Source: Callipepla californica brunnescens
Lineage: Eukaryota > Chordata > Aves > Galliformes > Odontophoridae
Direction: 5' to 3'
Assembly (NCBI GenBank): GCA_023055505.1
Contig: JALIRH010000121.1
Coordinates: 763,501 to 827,500, forward strand
DNA: 64,000 bases
Position numbers and translations under genes: made by a program. Shown here piece by piece: positions 46,201-59,190 of the stretch. Position 1 is the stretch's first letter. Each line of letters starts with the position of its first letter. Below the pieces are notes generated by a model. That model ran no database searches, was not told the origin of the DNA, and was given only the letters and a program-made list of their open reading frames with translations.

Positions 46201-49200
46201 ACCCTAACCTTAAACCCTAACCCTAACCCACCAGATCCCTAACCCTAACTCTAACCCTAACCCTACTGATTCCTTACCCTAACCCTACCCTAACTCTAAC
46301 CTAACCCTAACCCTATTCCTAACCCCAACTTTAACCCTACCCTAACCCTAACCCTTAACCCTACCCTAACCCTTATCCTAACCGTAACCCCTGACTCTAC
46401 CCTAAACCCTAACCCTAACCCTACCCTAATCCCAACCCAACCCTAACACTAACCCTACCCTAACCCTTACCCTAACATTGACCCTAACCCTGACCCTTAC
46501 CTATCCCTAACCCTTACCCTAACACTAACCCTAACCCTGCCCTAACCCTTACCATAACCCTAACCCTAACCCTAGCCCTACCCTAACCCCAACCCTATCC
46601 CTAACCCTACCCTTACCCTAACCTTAACCCTAACTCTGCCCTAACCCTTACCATAACCCTAACCCTAACCCTAGCCCTACCCTAACCCTACCCTAACCCT
46701 AACCCCAACCCTATCCCTAACCCTACCCTTACCCTAACCTTAACCCTAACCCCTAACCCTTATCCTAACCTTAACCCCTGACGCTACCCTAACCCCTAAC
46801 CCTAACCCTACCCTAACCCTAACCCAACCCTAACCCTACCCTAACCCTTACCCTAAACCAAACCCTACCCTAACTCTAACCCTAACCCTTACCCTGACCC
46901 TAACCCCTAACCCTAACCCTTACAGTAACCCCTAACCCTACCCTAACCCTAACCCCTAACCTTAACCCCTAACCCTAAACCCTAACCCTAACCCTACACT
47001 AACCCTAATCTAAACTAACCCTAACCCTATTGATGGACCCAAAACCTAACCCTAACCCTACACTAACCATAACACTTAACCTAACCGTACCCTAACCCTA
47101 ACCCTGAGCCTAACCCTGACTCAAACCCTACCCTTAACCCTGACCCTAACCCTACCCTAACCCTTACCTAACCCTAACCCTACCCTAACCCTAACACTAC
47201 CCTAACATTTACCCTAACCCCTAACCCTTACCTAACCATAACCCTAACACTAAAACTAACCCTACTCTAACCCCTAACCCTACCCTAACCCTTACCCTAA
47301 CACTAACCCTAAACCTACCCTAACCGTGACCCTAACCCCTAACCCCAACCCCAAAGCCCTAACCCTAACCCTGCCCCTAACCCCAACCCAACCCTAACCC
47401 TAACCCCAACCCTACCCTAACCCTAACACTAACCCCTAACCCTACCCTAGCCCTAACTCCTAACCCCTAATTTTAACCCTAACACTAACCCTAGCCCTAC
47501 CCTAACCCTAACCCTACCCCTTACACTAACCATACCCTAACCCTAAAACTGACCCTACACCATCCCTGACCCTAACCCTAACCCTTACCCTAACCCTTAC
47601 CTATCCCTAACCCTACTCTAACCCTTAACCCTAACCCTACCCTAACCCTTACCCATACCCCTACCCCTAACCCCTACATCTAGCCCTACCCTAAGCCTAA
47701 CCCTACCCTATCCCTAACCCTTACCCTAACCCTTACCTATCCCTAACCCTACCCTAACCCTAACCATACCCCTACCCCTAACCCCTACATCTAGCCCTAC
47801 CCTAACCCTAACCCTACCCTATCCCTAACCCTAACCCTTACCCTAACCCTTACCTATCCCTAACCCTACCCTAACCCTACCCCTAACCCTACCCTAACCC
47901 TGACTCAAACCCTACCCTTAACCGTGACCCTGACCCTAACCCTACCCTAACCCTTACCTACCCCTAACCCATAACCCTAACCCTAACCCTACCCTAACAT
48001 TTACCCTAACCCTTACCTAACCATAACACTAACACTAACCCTAAACCTAACCTAACCCTACCCTAACCGTGACCCTAACCCCTATCCCCAACCCGTAAGC
48101 CCAAACCCTAACCCTGTCCCTAACCTCAACCCTACCCTAACCCTAACCACAACCCTACCCTAACCCTAAACCTAACACTAACCCCTAACCCTACCCTAGC
48201 CCTAATCCCTAACCCATACCCTACCCTAACACTACCCTACCCTTACCCTAAACCTACTCTATCTCTACCCTTACCCTAACCCTACCCTAAACCTAACTAT
48301 AACCCTACCCTAACTCTAACCCTAACCCTAACTCTTACCCTATCCCTAACCCTAACCCCTAACCCTGACACTGACCCTAACCACTAAACCTAACCCTTAC
48401 CGTAAATTCTAATCCAACCCTAACCCTAACCCTACCCTAACCCTACCCATACCCCTACCCCTAACCCTAACCTAACCCTAACACTACCCTAACCCTAACC
48501 CCTAACCCTAACCCCTAACCGTAGCCCTACCCTAACCCTACCCCTCACCCTAACCCTAACACTACCCTAACCCTAACCCCTAACCCTAACCGTAGCCCTA
48601 CCCTAACCCTACCCCTCACCCTAACCCTTACCTATCCCTAACCCTAACCCTAAACCTTAACCCTACCCTAACCCTACCCTAAACCTAACCCTAACCTTAA
48701 ACCCTAACCCCAACCCACCAGATCCCTAAAACTAACTCTAACCCTAACCCTACTGATTCCTTACCATAACCCTACCCTAACCCTAACCCTACCCTAAACT
48801 TAACCCCTAACCCTAACCCTTACCCTAACCCTAACATTGACCCTATCCCTGACCCTAACCCCTAACCCTAACCCTTACCGTAACCCCTAACCCTAAACCC
48901 TAACCCTAACACTAACCCTACACTAACCCTAACCTAAACTAACCCTAACCCTAAACTAACCCTAATCTAAACTAACCCTAACCCTATTGATGGACCCAAA
49001 ACCTAACCCTAACACTACCCTAACCCTAACACTTACCCTAACCGTACCCTAACCCTAACCCTGACCCTAACCCTGAATCAAAACCAACCCTTAACCCTGA
49101 CCCTAACCCTACCCTAACCCTCACTCAAACCCTACCCTTAACCCTGACCCTGACCCTAACCCTACCCTAACCCTTACCTATCTCTAACCCTACCCTAACC

Positions 49201-52200
49201 CTAACCCTAACCCTACCCTAACCCTCCAATCTAACCCTAATTCTACTCTAACCCTTACCCCTAACCCTAACCCTACCCTAACCCTAAACCCTAATCCTAC
49301 CATAACCCTATTGATGGACCCTAATTCTACCTTAACCCTAACCCCTAACCCTAACACTAACCCTAATCTAAACTAACCCTAACCCTATTGATGGACCCAA
49401 AACCTAACCCTAACCCTACCCTAACCATAACACTTAACCTAACCGTACCCTAACCCTAACCCTGACCCTAACCCTGACTCAAACCCTACCCTTAACCCTG
49501 ACCCTAACCCTACCCTAACCCTTACCTAACCCTAACCCTACCCTAACCCTAACATTTACCCTAACCCCTAACCCTTACCCTAACCCTTACCTAACCATAA
49601 CCCTAACACTAAAACTAACCCTACTCTAACCCCTAACCCTACCCTAACCCTTACCCTAACACTAACCCTAACCCTACCCTAACCGTGACCCTAACCCCTA
49701 ACCCCAACCCCTAAGCCCTAACCCTAACCCTGCCTTAACCCTAACCCCAACCCTACCCTAACCCTAACCCTGCCCATAACCCTAATACTAACCCCTAACC
49801 CTACCCTAGCCCTAACTTCTAACCCCTAATTTTAACCCTAACACTAACCCTAGCCCTACCCTAACCCTACCCCTTACACTAACCATACCCTAACCCTAAC
49901 ACTGACCCTACCCCCATCCCTGACCCTAACCCTAACCCTTACCCTAACCCTTACCTATCCCTAACCCTACCCTAACCCTTACCCATACCCCTACCCCTAA
50001 CCCCTAAATCTAGCCCTACCCTAAGCCTAACCCTACCCTATCCCTGACCCTAACCCTAACCCTTACCTATCCCTAACCCTACCCTAACACTAAACCTAAC
50101 CCTGCCCTAACCCTTACCGTAACCCTAACCCTAACCCTAGCCCTACCCTAACCCTACCCTTACCCTAACCTTAACCCTAACCCTGCCCTAACCCTTACCA
50201 TAACCCTAACCCTAACCCTAGCCCTACCCTAACCCTACCCTAACCCCAACCCTATCCCTAACCCTAACCCCTAACCCTACCCTAACCCTTATCCTAACAT
50301 TAACCCCTGACGCTACCCTAAACCGTTACCCTAACCCTACCCTAACCCTAACCCAACCCTAACCCTACCCTAACCCTTACCCTAAACCAAACCCTACCCT
50401 AACTCTAACCCTAACACTAACCCTGACCCTAACCCCTAACCCTAACCCTTAACGTAACCCCTAACCCTACCCTAACCCTAACCCCTAATCTTAACCCCTA
50501 ACCCTAAACCCTAACCCTAACACTAACCCTAACCCTATTGATGGACCCAAAACCTACCCCTAACCCTACCCTAACCATAACACTTACCCTAACCGTACCC
50601 TAACCCTAACCCTACCCTAACCCTCACCCTAACACTACCCTAAAATTTACCCTAACCCCTAACCCTTACCCTAACCCTTACCTGACCATAACCCTAACAC
50701 TAAACCTAACCCTAACCCTAACCCTTAACCCCAACCCCTAAGCCCTAACCCCACCCTAACCCTAACCCTGCCCCTAACACCTAACCCTACCCTAGCCCTA
50801 ACCCCTAATTTTAACCCTAACCCCTAACCCTAACCCTACCCTAACCCTAACCCTGCCCCTTACCCTAACCATACCCTAACCCTAACACTGACCCTACCCC
50901 TATCCCTGACCCTAACCCTTACTCTAACCCTTACCTATCCCTAACCCTACCCTAACCCTTAACCCGAACCCTACCCTAACCCTTACCCTAACCCCTAACC
51001 CTAACCCGACACTAACCCTCAAATCTAACCATAATTCTACCCTAACCCTAACCCCTAACCCTACCCTAACCCTAACCCTGACTCAAACCCTACCCTTAAC
51101 CCCGACCCTAACCCTACCCTAACCCTTACCCTAACACTACCCTAACATTTACCCTAACCTTTAAACCTTACCTAACCATAACACTAATACTAAAACTAAC
51201 CCTACCCTAACCCCTAACCCTACCCTAACCCTTTCCCTAACACTAACCCTAACCCTGCACTAACCGTGACCCTAACCCCCAACCCCAACCCCTAAGCCCT
51301 AACCCTAACCCTGCCCCTAACCCCAACCCTACCCTAACCCTAACCCTGCCCCTAACCCTAACACTAACCCCTAACCCTACCCTAGCCCTAACCCCTAACC
51401 CCTAATTTTAACCCTAACCATTAACCCTAGCCCTACCCTAACCCTGCCCTAACCCTAACCATACCCTAACCCTAACACTGACCCTAACCCTATCCCTGAC
51501 CCTAACCCTTACCTATCCCTAACCCTACCCTAACCCTTAACCCTAACCCTACTCTAACACTTACCCTAACCCCTAACCCTAACCCTATCCCTTACCTAAC
51601 CCTATCCCTACACTAACCCTCAAATCTAACCCTAATTCTACCCTAACCCTAACCCCACCCTAAACCTAACCCTGACTCAAACCCTACCCTTAACCCTGAC
51701 CCTAACCCTACCCTAACCCTTACCTAACCCTAACCCTACCCTAACCCTAACACTACCCTAACATTTACCCTAACCCCTAACCCTTACCTAACCATAACAC
51801 TAACACTAAAACTAACCCTACCCTAACCCCTAACCCTACCCTAACCCTTACCCTAACACTAACCCTAACCCTGCACTAACCGTGACCCTAACCCCTAACC
51901 CCAACCCCTAAGCCCTAACCCTAACCCTGCCCCTAACCCCAACCCTACCCTAACCCTAACCCTGCCCCTAACCCTCACACTAACCCCTAACCCTACCCTA
52001 GCCCTAACCCCTAACCCCTAATTTTAACCCTAACCCTTAACCCTAGCCCTACCCTAACCCTGCCCTAACCCTAACCATACCCTAACCCTAACACTGACCC
52101 TAACACTATCCCTGACCCTAACCCTTACCTATCCCTAACCCTACCCTAACACCTAACCCTAACCCTACACTACCCCTCAAATCTAACCCTAATTCTACCC

Positions 52201-53475
52201 TAACACTAACCCCTAACCCTACCCTAACCCTAACCCTACCCTACCCCTGACTCAAACCCTACCCTTAACCCTCCTTAACCCTACCCTAACCCTTACCTAA
52301 CCCTAACCCTACCCTAACCCTTAACCCTAACCCTACCCTAACATTTACCCTAACCCCTAACCATAACCCTAACACTAACCCTAACCCTAACCTTACCCTA
52401 CCCTAACCGTGACCCTAACCCCTAACCCCAACCCATAAGCCCTAACCCCAAACCCTTACCTAACCCAAACCCTACCCTAATCCTAACCCTAACCCTGCCC
52501 CTAACCCTAACACAAACCCCTAACCCTACCCTAGCCCTACCCTAGACCTAACCCTACACTAGCCCTAACCCCTAACCCCTAACCCAAACCCTAACCTTAC
52601 CCTAAACCTACCCTAACCCTACCCTTACCCTAACTCTAACCCTAACACTAACCCTACCCTAACTCTTACCCTATCCCTAACGCTAAGCCCTAACCCTGAC
52701 ACTGACCCTAACTCCTAACCCTAACCCTTACCGAAAATTCTAATCCAACCCTAACCCTAACCCTACCCTAACCCTACCCATACCCCTACCCCTAACCCTA
52801 CACTAACCCTTACCTATCCCTAACCCTAGCCCTACCCTAACCCTAACCCTTACCCTAACCCTTACCTATCTCTAACCCTACCCTAACCCTTAACCCTAAC
52901 CCTTAACCCTAACCCTACCCTAACCCTCCAATCTAACCCTAATTCTACTCTAACCCTAACCCTACTCTAACCCTAAACCCTAACCCTACCATAACCCTAT
53001 TGATGGACCCTAGTTCTACCCTAACCCTAACCCCTAACCCTAACACCTAACCCTAACACCTAACCCTTTGCTAACCCTATTGATGGACCCTAACTGTAAC
53101 ACTAACCCTACCCGTAATCCTACCCCTAACCCTTACCCAACCCTAACCCTAACCCTTACCCTACCCTAACCCTTACCCTAAACCTAACCCTACCCTAATT
53201 CTAACCCTAACCCTGACCCTATCCCTAAACCTAACCCCTGACCCTAACCCCTAACCTTAACCCCTAACCCTAACCCTACCCTTACCCTAACCCTACACCC
53301 TAACCCTAAACCCTACCCTAACCTAACCCTAACCCTACCCTAACCCTAAAACCCTAACCCTACCTCACACCCTACCCTTAACCCTGACCCTAATACTTAC
53401 CCTAACCATTATCTAACCCTAACCCTACCCCATCCCTACCCTACCCCTTAAACCTAACCCTAACCCTACCCTAAC
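43241..53475. repeat. Degenerate C-strand telomeric array (about 10.2 kb)
   Basis: The array is CCCTAA-derived with abundant variants (CCCTACCCTAA, CCCCTAACCC, CCCTGACCC, CCCTTACC). It contains no long frames on either strand and no macrosatellite unit. Large local duplications are visible: the block from CCTGACTCAAACCCTACCC near 44034 recurs near 47888, and CCACCAGATCCCTAA recurs at 46231 and 48717. It ends abruptly at CCCTAAC 53475 against an octamer satellite. Confidence 0.9.
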
Positions 53476-54458
53476 GGTGTCAGAATGTGACAGTCACAAT
53501 ATCAAAGTATCACAATGTTAGAATGTCAGTGTCACAAGGTTAGAATTTCACAATGCCAAAATATCACAATGTGAGAATCTAAAAATGTCACAGTGTCAGA
53601 ATGTCACAATGCAAAAATGAAAGACTGTCACAATACCAGAATGTAAAAATTTCACAGTCAGAATATTACAGTGTCACAATGTCAGAAGGTCGCATTTTCA
53701 GAATGTCAGTACGTGAGGATGTCAGAACGTCACAATGTCACAAAGTGAGAATATGAGAATGTCAGAATAACAGAATGTCAGAATGTGAGAACGAAATGAT
53801 GTCAGAATGTGATTATGTGAGAATGTCAGAATTTCAGAATGTCAGAATGTCACAACGTCAGAATGCAAGAATATCAGAATGTCCCAAGTTGAGAATGTCA
53901 CAATGTATCTGAATAGAAGAATGTAACATTGGCACAATCTCAGAATGTAACAAAGACATCACATCATAATGTCAGAATGTCAGAATTTCACAACTTCACA
54001 ATGTCACAATGAGAGAATTTCAGAACGCAGCAATGTAACAATCTGAGAATGTCACAATATCAGATTGTCAGAATGTCAGAATGACAAAATGTGAGAATAT
54101 CACAATATCACTATGCCAGATTCCCAAAATGCCACGATGTCACAATCTCAGAATGTCAGAATCACAGAATTTGACACTGCGAGAATATCACAAAGTCACA
54201 AAGCCACAATGTCATAATATCACAATATCACAATGTCAGAATGTCACTATGGCAGATTGTCAGAATGCCAGAACATCAGAAGGTGAGAATATAAGAATGT
54301 CAGAATGTCACAATGTCACAATGAGAGAATATTAGAATGTCACAATGTCAACATGTCAGAATGTGAGAAAGGGAGAATGTCATGATGTCAGAATGTCTTA
54401 ATGTCAGAATGTCAAATCGTCACAACCTCCCAATTAAAATTCAGGGAATATGACTGTG
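53476..54458. repeat. Octamer satellite AATGTCAG/AATGTCAC, block 1
   Basis: Period-8 tandem DNA with the dominant words AATGTCAG and AATGTCAC and many single-base variants (AATGTGAG, AATATCAC, AACGTCAC). Because 3 x 8 is 24, the frames repeat every eight residues (QNVRMSQC type). These are not genes. The last bases CTGTG (54454-54458) are the left target duplication of the next element. Confidence 0.9.
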
Positions 54459-55381
54459 TGTGAAAGACAGCAACTGTTTTTGACTTTTGTTGTCTCAAAG
54501 CTTGCTTCATGAGGTCTTTCTGGCTAGAAGACTCTAATTGACAACTGCTTGGAGAAGCTGATCATCACAAAGGACAATAATACTTGTATGGCACCGAAAG
54601 TACTACTCCTGTTGATTTATCTGTTGGGCCAGATGTGTTGGGTGGGCACAAATCAAACTAATGCCAGAACACGGAGGCAGCTAAAGAAAGCAGGATAGAC
54701 ACCCTGTTGTCCCTACAAGACAAGCCTCTCTTAAAACAAAACACCCACATGAATGGTGAGGAGCTTTCCTCCTTCAAGGTTTGAAAATTTAAAGCAAAAC
54801 TGACCTTTAGGTTTAATCCCCTCGATAACCAGAGTCTGGAATGTGATGAATATGCATGTGCTATACCTTTAAATAGCTATTCATTTCTCTCTTACGTGCG
54901 CATGTTTGGTGAAGCAATCCCCCATGTACCCAGCGCGCCGCTTGACAGAACTCATTGGTGTGTCGAGTTGCTCAGTTGGTTTTCTCGACACCACTAAACC
55001 AAAGACTTTGAAGAAGAGACTTTCCTGAGGGAAAAACCTCTTTGGAAGAACCCCCCTGCACAGCGCCTGCTTGCTGCAAAACTTCCCGGCTTTCTCCCAT
55101 CCCCCGCGGAGACCAGACGAATTCCTGAGACCAACGGACTACGGACCTCGACAGATCCACGGTGCTGATGCTCTCTCTTTCTCTTTCTTGCTTTCTGCCA
55201 AGTCTCTTCGCTTTTCATCTCTTTTCTATCACCCATCTTCCCTTCCCCATATCCCTAAAAAACTACTTATTGTAATAAACTGGTTGGGCTAAAATTTGAA
55301 CCATTGCCTTTTAATCTCACCATCGGGTATACACATACATATAAAGAACCTCATCTCCCTCCTTTATTTTGGAGCGTGACA
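54459..55381 (+). mobile_element. Solo LTR (923 bp) with CTGTG target-site duplication
   Basis: The element starts TGTGAAAGACAG and ends GAGCGTGACA, flanked by CTGTG (54454-54458 and 55382-55386). The intact target is visible elsewhere in the satellite (GAATATGACTGTGTCA near 56306 and 57140). A TTTAAATA box lies near 54870 and AATAAA at 55274-55279, indicating plus orientation. The pyrimidine-rich stretch 55165-55260 lies in the presumed R region. No coding region is present. Small frames inside it have no recognisable domain. Confidence 0.82.
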
Positions 55382-56538
55382 CTGTGTCAAAACGTCACAA
55401 TGAGAGAATATGAAAAAGTGAGAACATCACAATGACCGAATGTCAGAATGTCGCAATTAGAAAATCGGGGAATATCAAAATGTCACAACGTCACAATGAG
55501 AGATAATAACACCAAGTGAATGACAATGTCACAGTGTCACAATGAGAGGATCTCAGAATGTCAGAACTTCAAAATGTCAAAATGTCACAAAGTCCAAATA
55601 TCACAATGACAGAATGTCAGAATGACAGATTCCCACAGTTTCAGAATGTCAGAATGTGGTAATGAGAGAAAGTCAAAATATCGGAATGTCAGAATGTCAC
55701 AAGGAGAGAATGTCAGAGTGTCACAATGCTATAATGTCAAAATGTCAGAACATCAGAAGGTCAGAATATCACAATGTCACAACGAGAGAACCTCAAAATG
55801 TCACCAAGAGAGACTGTCAAACTATCAGAATGTGAGAATGAGTGAATGTCACAATGAGAGATGGCCACAATTTTAGAATGCCAGATTGTGAGAATGTCAG
55901 AATGTGAAAACGCCAGAATGGGAGTGAGTGAATGTCACAACATCAAAATGTCATAACGTCAGAATGTCAGAATGAACCAATGTGAGAGTGCCTGAATGTC
56001 ACAGTATGAGAACGTCACAATATCACAAATCTCAGAATTTCAGTGTCAGAATGAGAGAATGTCGCAATTACAGATTATTGATAGATCAGAATGTCAGAAT
56101 ACGAGAAAGTGAGAATGTCCCAATGTCAGAATATCAGAATGAGGGAAAGAGAGAATGTCATGATGCCAGAATGTCAAATTGTCACAAAGTCACAATACCA
56201 CAATGAGAGAATATCAGAAAGTGAGAATATGCCAGTGAATGAATGACACATTGTGAGAATGTCAGAATGTCAGAACGTCAGAATATCAGAATTACAAAAT
56301 CAGGGAATATGACTGTGTCACAATGTCACAAAGAGAGAATATGAAAAAGTGAGAATATCACAACGACCGAATGTCAGAATGTGACAATGTCACAATGTCA
56401 GAATGAGGGAAAGAGAGAATGTCATGAAGTCAGAATGTCAACTTGTCACAATGCCACAATAGCACAGTAAGAGAATATCAGAAAGTGAGAATTATGACAG
56501 TGACTGAATGTCACGATGTGAGAAAGTCAGAATATTAG
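55382..56538. repeat. Octamer satellite, block 2
   Basis: This continues the AATGTCAG satellite. A longer internal repeat is visible: the landmark GGGAATATGACTGTGTCA and the AGGGAAAGAGAGAATGTCATGA block recur within this block and the next. It ends with ATTAG (56534-56538), the target duplication of the following insertion. Confidence 0.88.
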
Positions 56539-56871
56539 TATAGGGCAAATAACCCCCAAAAAAGCACTCCATGGAAATTGTGCGAAAGGCGGTATATTTT
56601 AGGTAGGCTTAAGAAAATGGTATACAAACAAGAAGAAAAGAGAGGAGCTCACCTTGATGATGGTCGAGGCTCGCTAATAACTCCAAAAGGGAGGGATCTC
56701 TAACAAGAGAACCTTCCCTGCTGGAGGTCAGCCCTTAAATGGGGTCTTGGCAGAGGTGGAGTCAAACTCCACCCCTTCCAATCACACTCACTTGTGCCCC
56801 TGCAGCTGACTCAGGGCTTGCCTCAGGTGATCAATCAGTGGTTCAGGCCATGATTCAACAGTTCCCATACA
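56539..56871 (-). mobile_element. Short LTR-like insertion (333 bp) with ATTAG duplication
   Basis: This is non-satellite DNA from TATAGGGCAAATAACC to CCCATACA, flanked by ATTAG on both sides (56534-56538 and 56872-56876). On the minus strand it starts TGTATGGGAACTG and has CCATTTAAGG as a possible TATA region. The 3' terminus reads TA rather than CA, a likely point mutation. Length and 5-bp duplication fit a small solo LTR. No polyadenylation signal is obvious, so the LTR call is less certain than for the other two. Confidence 0.62.
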
Positions 56872-59190
56872 ATTAGAATGTCAGAATGTCACCATGAGAG
56901 TATCTCAGAATGTCACAATGTCAGAATGTCACAACGATAGAATGTCAAAATGGCAGCATGTGTCTGTGAGAGAATGCCACAATGACAGAATAGAAATATG
57001 TCAGAATATAGCAATGAGAGAATGTTAGAATGCAACAATGTCAACATGTCAGAATGGGAGAAAGTGAGAATGTCATGATGTCAGAGTGTCTTAATGTCAG
57101 AATGTCAAATCTTCACTGTGTCACAACTACAAGATTAGGGAATATGACTGTGTCAGAAAGTCACAATAAGAGGAGATGAAAAAGAGAGAATATCACAATG
57201 ACCGAGTGTCACAATGTAAGAAAGTGAGAATGTGAGAATGTCAAAATGTCAGAATGACAGAATATCACTATGTCACAATGTCGCAATGTCTCAAGGTCAG
57301 AATATCAATATGTAACAGTGTAAGAACGTCACAAATACCACAATGGGAGAATGACAGATTGTCACGATTACAGAATTTCAGAATGTGAAAATATCAGAAT
57401 GTCACAATGTCAGATTCTGAGAATGTCACAATGACAGAATGTCAGAATGAAAGATTTTCCAAATTCCAGAATGTCACTATGTCACAACGTCAGAATGACG
57501 CATTGTCAAAATGCTAGAATGTCACAATGTCACAAGGTGAGAACATCACAATGGCAGATTGTCATAATGCCAGAACATCAGAAGGTGAGAATATTAGAAT
57601 GCCACAATGTCACAATGTCACCATGAGAGTATCTCAGAATGTCACAATGTCAAAATGTCAGAATGAGGGAAAGAGAGAATGTCATGATGTCAGAATGTCT
57701 TAACGTCAGAATGTCAAATTGTCACAACGTCACAATATCACAATGAGAGAATATCAGAAAGTGAGAATATGACAATGACCGAATGACACATTGTGAGAAT
57801 GTCAGAATGCCAGAATGTCAGAATGTCAGAATGTCAAAATGTGTGAATGTCTGAATGTCACCATGAGAGAGAGTCAGAGTTTTACAATGTCACAATGTGA
57901 GAATGTCTGAACGTCAGAATGAGGGAGAGTTAGAATTTCAGAATGTCACAGTGTCACAATGTCATCATGTCACAATATCAGAATGTTGCATTGTCACAAT
58001 GTGAGAATGACAGGTTGTCACAATTCCAGAATTTCAGAATGTCAACATGTCTGAATGTCACAATGTCACAATTTCACTATGTCACAACGCTAGAATGTCA
58101 TAATATCAGAAAGTGAGAATATCACAATGGCAGATCGTCATAATGCCAGAACTTCAGAAGGTGAGAATATTAGAATGTCACAATGTCACAATGTTACAAT
58201 GTGAGTATCTCAGAATGTCACAATGCCAGAATATCAGAATGGCAGAATATGAGAAAGTGAGAATGTCACAATGTCAAAATGTCAGAATGAGAGAAAGAGA
58301 GAATCTCATGATGTCGGAATGTCTTAATGTCAGAATGTCAAATTGTCACAACGTCACGATATCACAATGAGAGAATATCAGAAAGTGAGAATATGACAAT
58401 GACCGAATGACACAATGTGAGAACGTTAGAATGTGAGAATGTCAGAATTGGAGAATGTCACAGAGTCACAATGACAGATTGCCACAATTTCAGAATGTCA
58501 GTGTATCACAATGCCACAAAGTCACAATATCAGTATGTCATGAAGATAGAATGTCACAATGACAACATATGACTGTGACAGAACGTCACAATGTCAGATG
58601 ATAAATATGGCCGAAAATCACAATGAGAGAATGTTAGAATGTCACAATGTTAACATGTCAGAATGTGAGAAAGTGAGAATGCCACAATGCCACGATGTGA
58701 GAATCTCACAATGTCACAATGAGAGAGAGTCAGAATTTCACAGTATCAGAATTTTGCATTGTCACAATGTGAGAATGACAGATTGTCACATTTCCAGAAT
58801 TTCAGAATGTCACAATTCCAGAATTTCAGAATGTCCAAATATCTGAATGTCACAATAGCAGAATGTGAGAGTATCACAATGACAGAATGTCAGAATGACA
58901 GGTTGTCACAATTCCAGAATGTCACTATGTCACAATGCTAGAATGTCAGAATGTCAGAATGTGAAAATAGCACAAGGGCAGGTTGTCATAATGCCAGAAC
59001 TTCAGAATGTGAGAATATTAGAATGTCATAATGTCAGAATGGGAGAATGTCACAACGGCAGGTTGTCATAATTCCAGAAGTTCAGAATGGGAGAATATTA
59101 GAATGTAACAATGTTGCAATGTGACAATGAGAGTATCTCAGAATGTCAGAATGTCAGAATGTCAGAATGCCAGAATAAGAGAAAAGAAAG
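56872..59190. repeat. Octamer satellite, block 3
   Basis: The AATGTCAC/AATGTCAG repeat continues. Larger duplicated segments are present (for example the TGAGGGAAAGAGAGAATGTCATGATG block near 57662 and its relative near 58285). It ends at AGAATAAGAGAAAAGAAAGG (59172-59191), where it switches sharply to the dodecamer satellite. Confidence 0.9.

Noticed and set aside
54081..54335. Octamer-satellite frames of the NVRMSQC type
   Set aside because: They arise automatically from an 8-bp repeat read three times. No independent coding signal exists.
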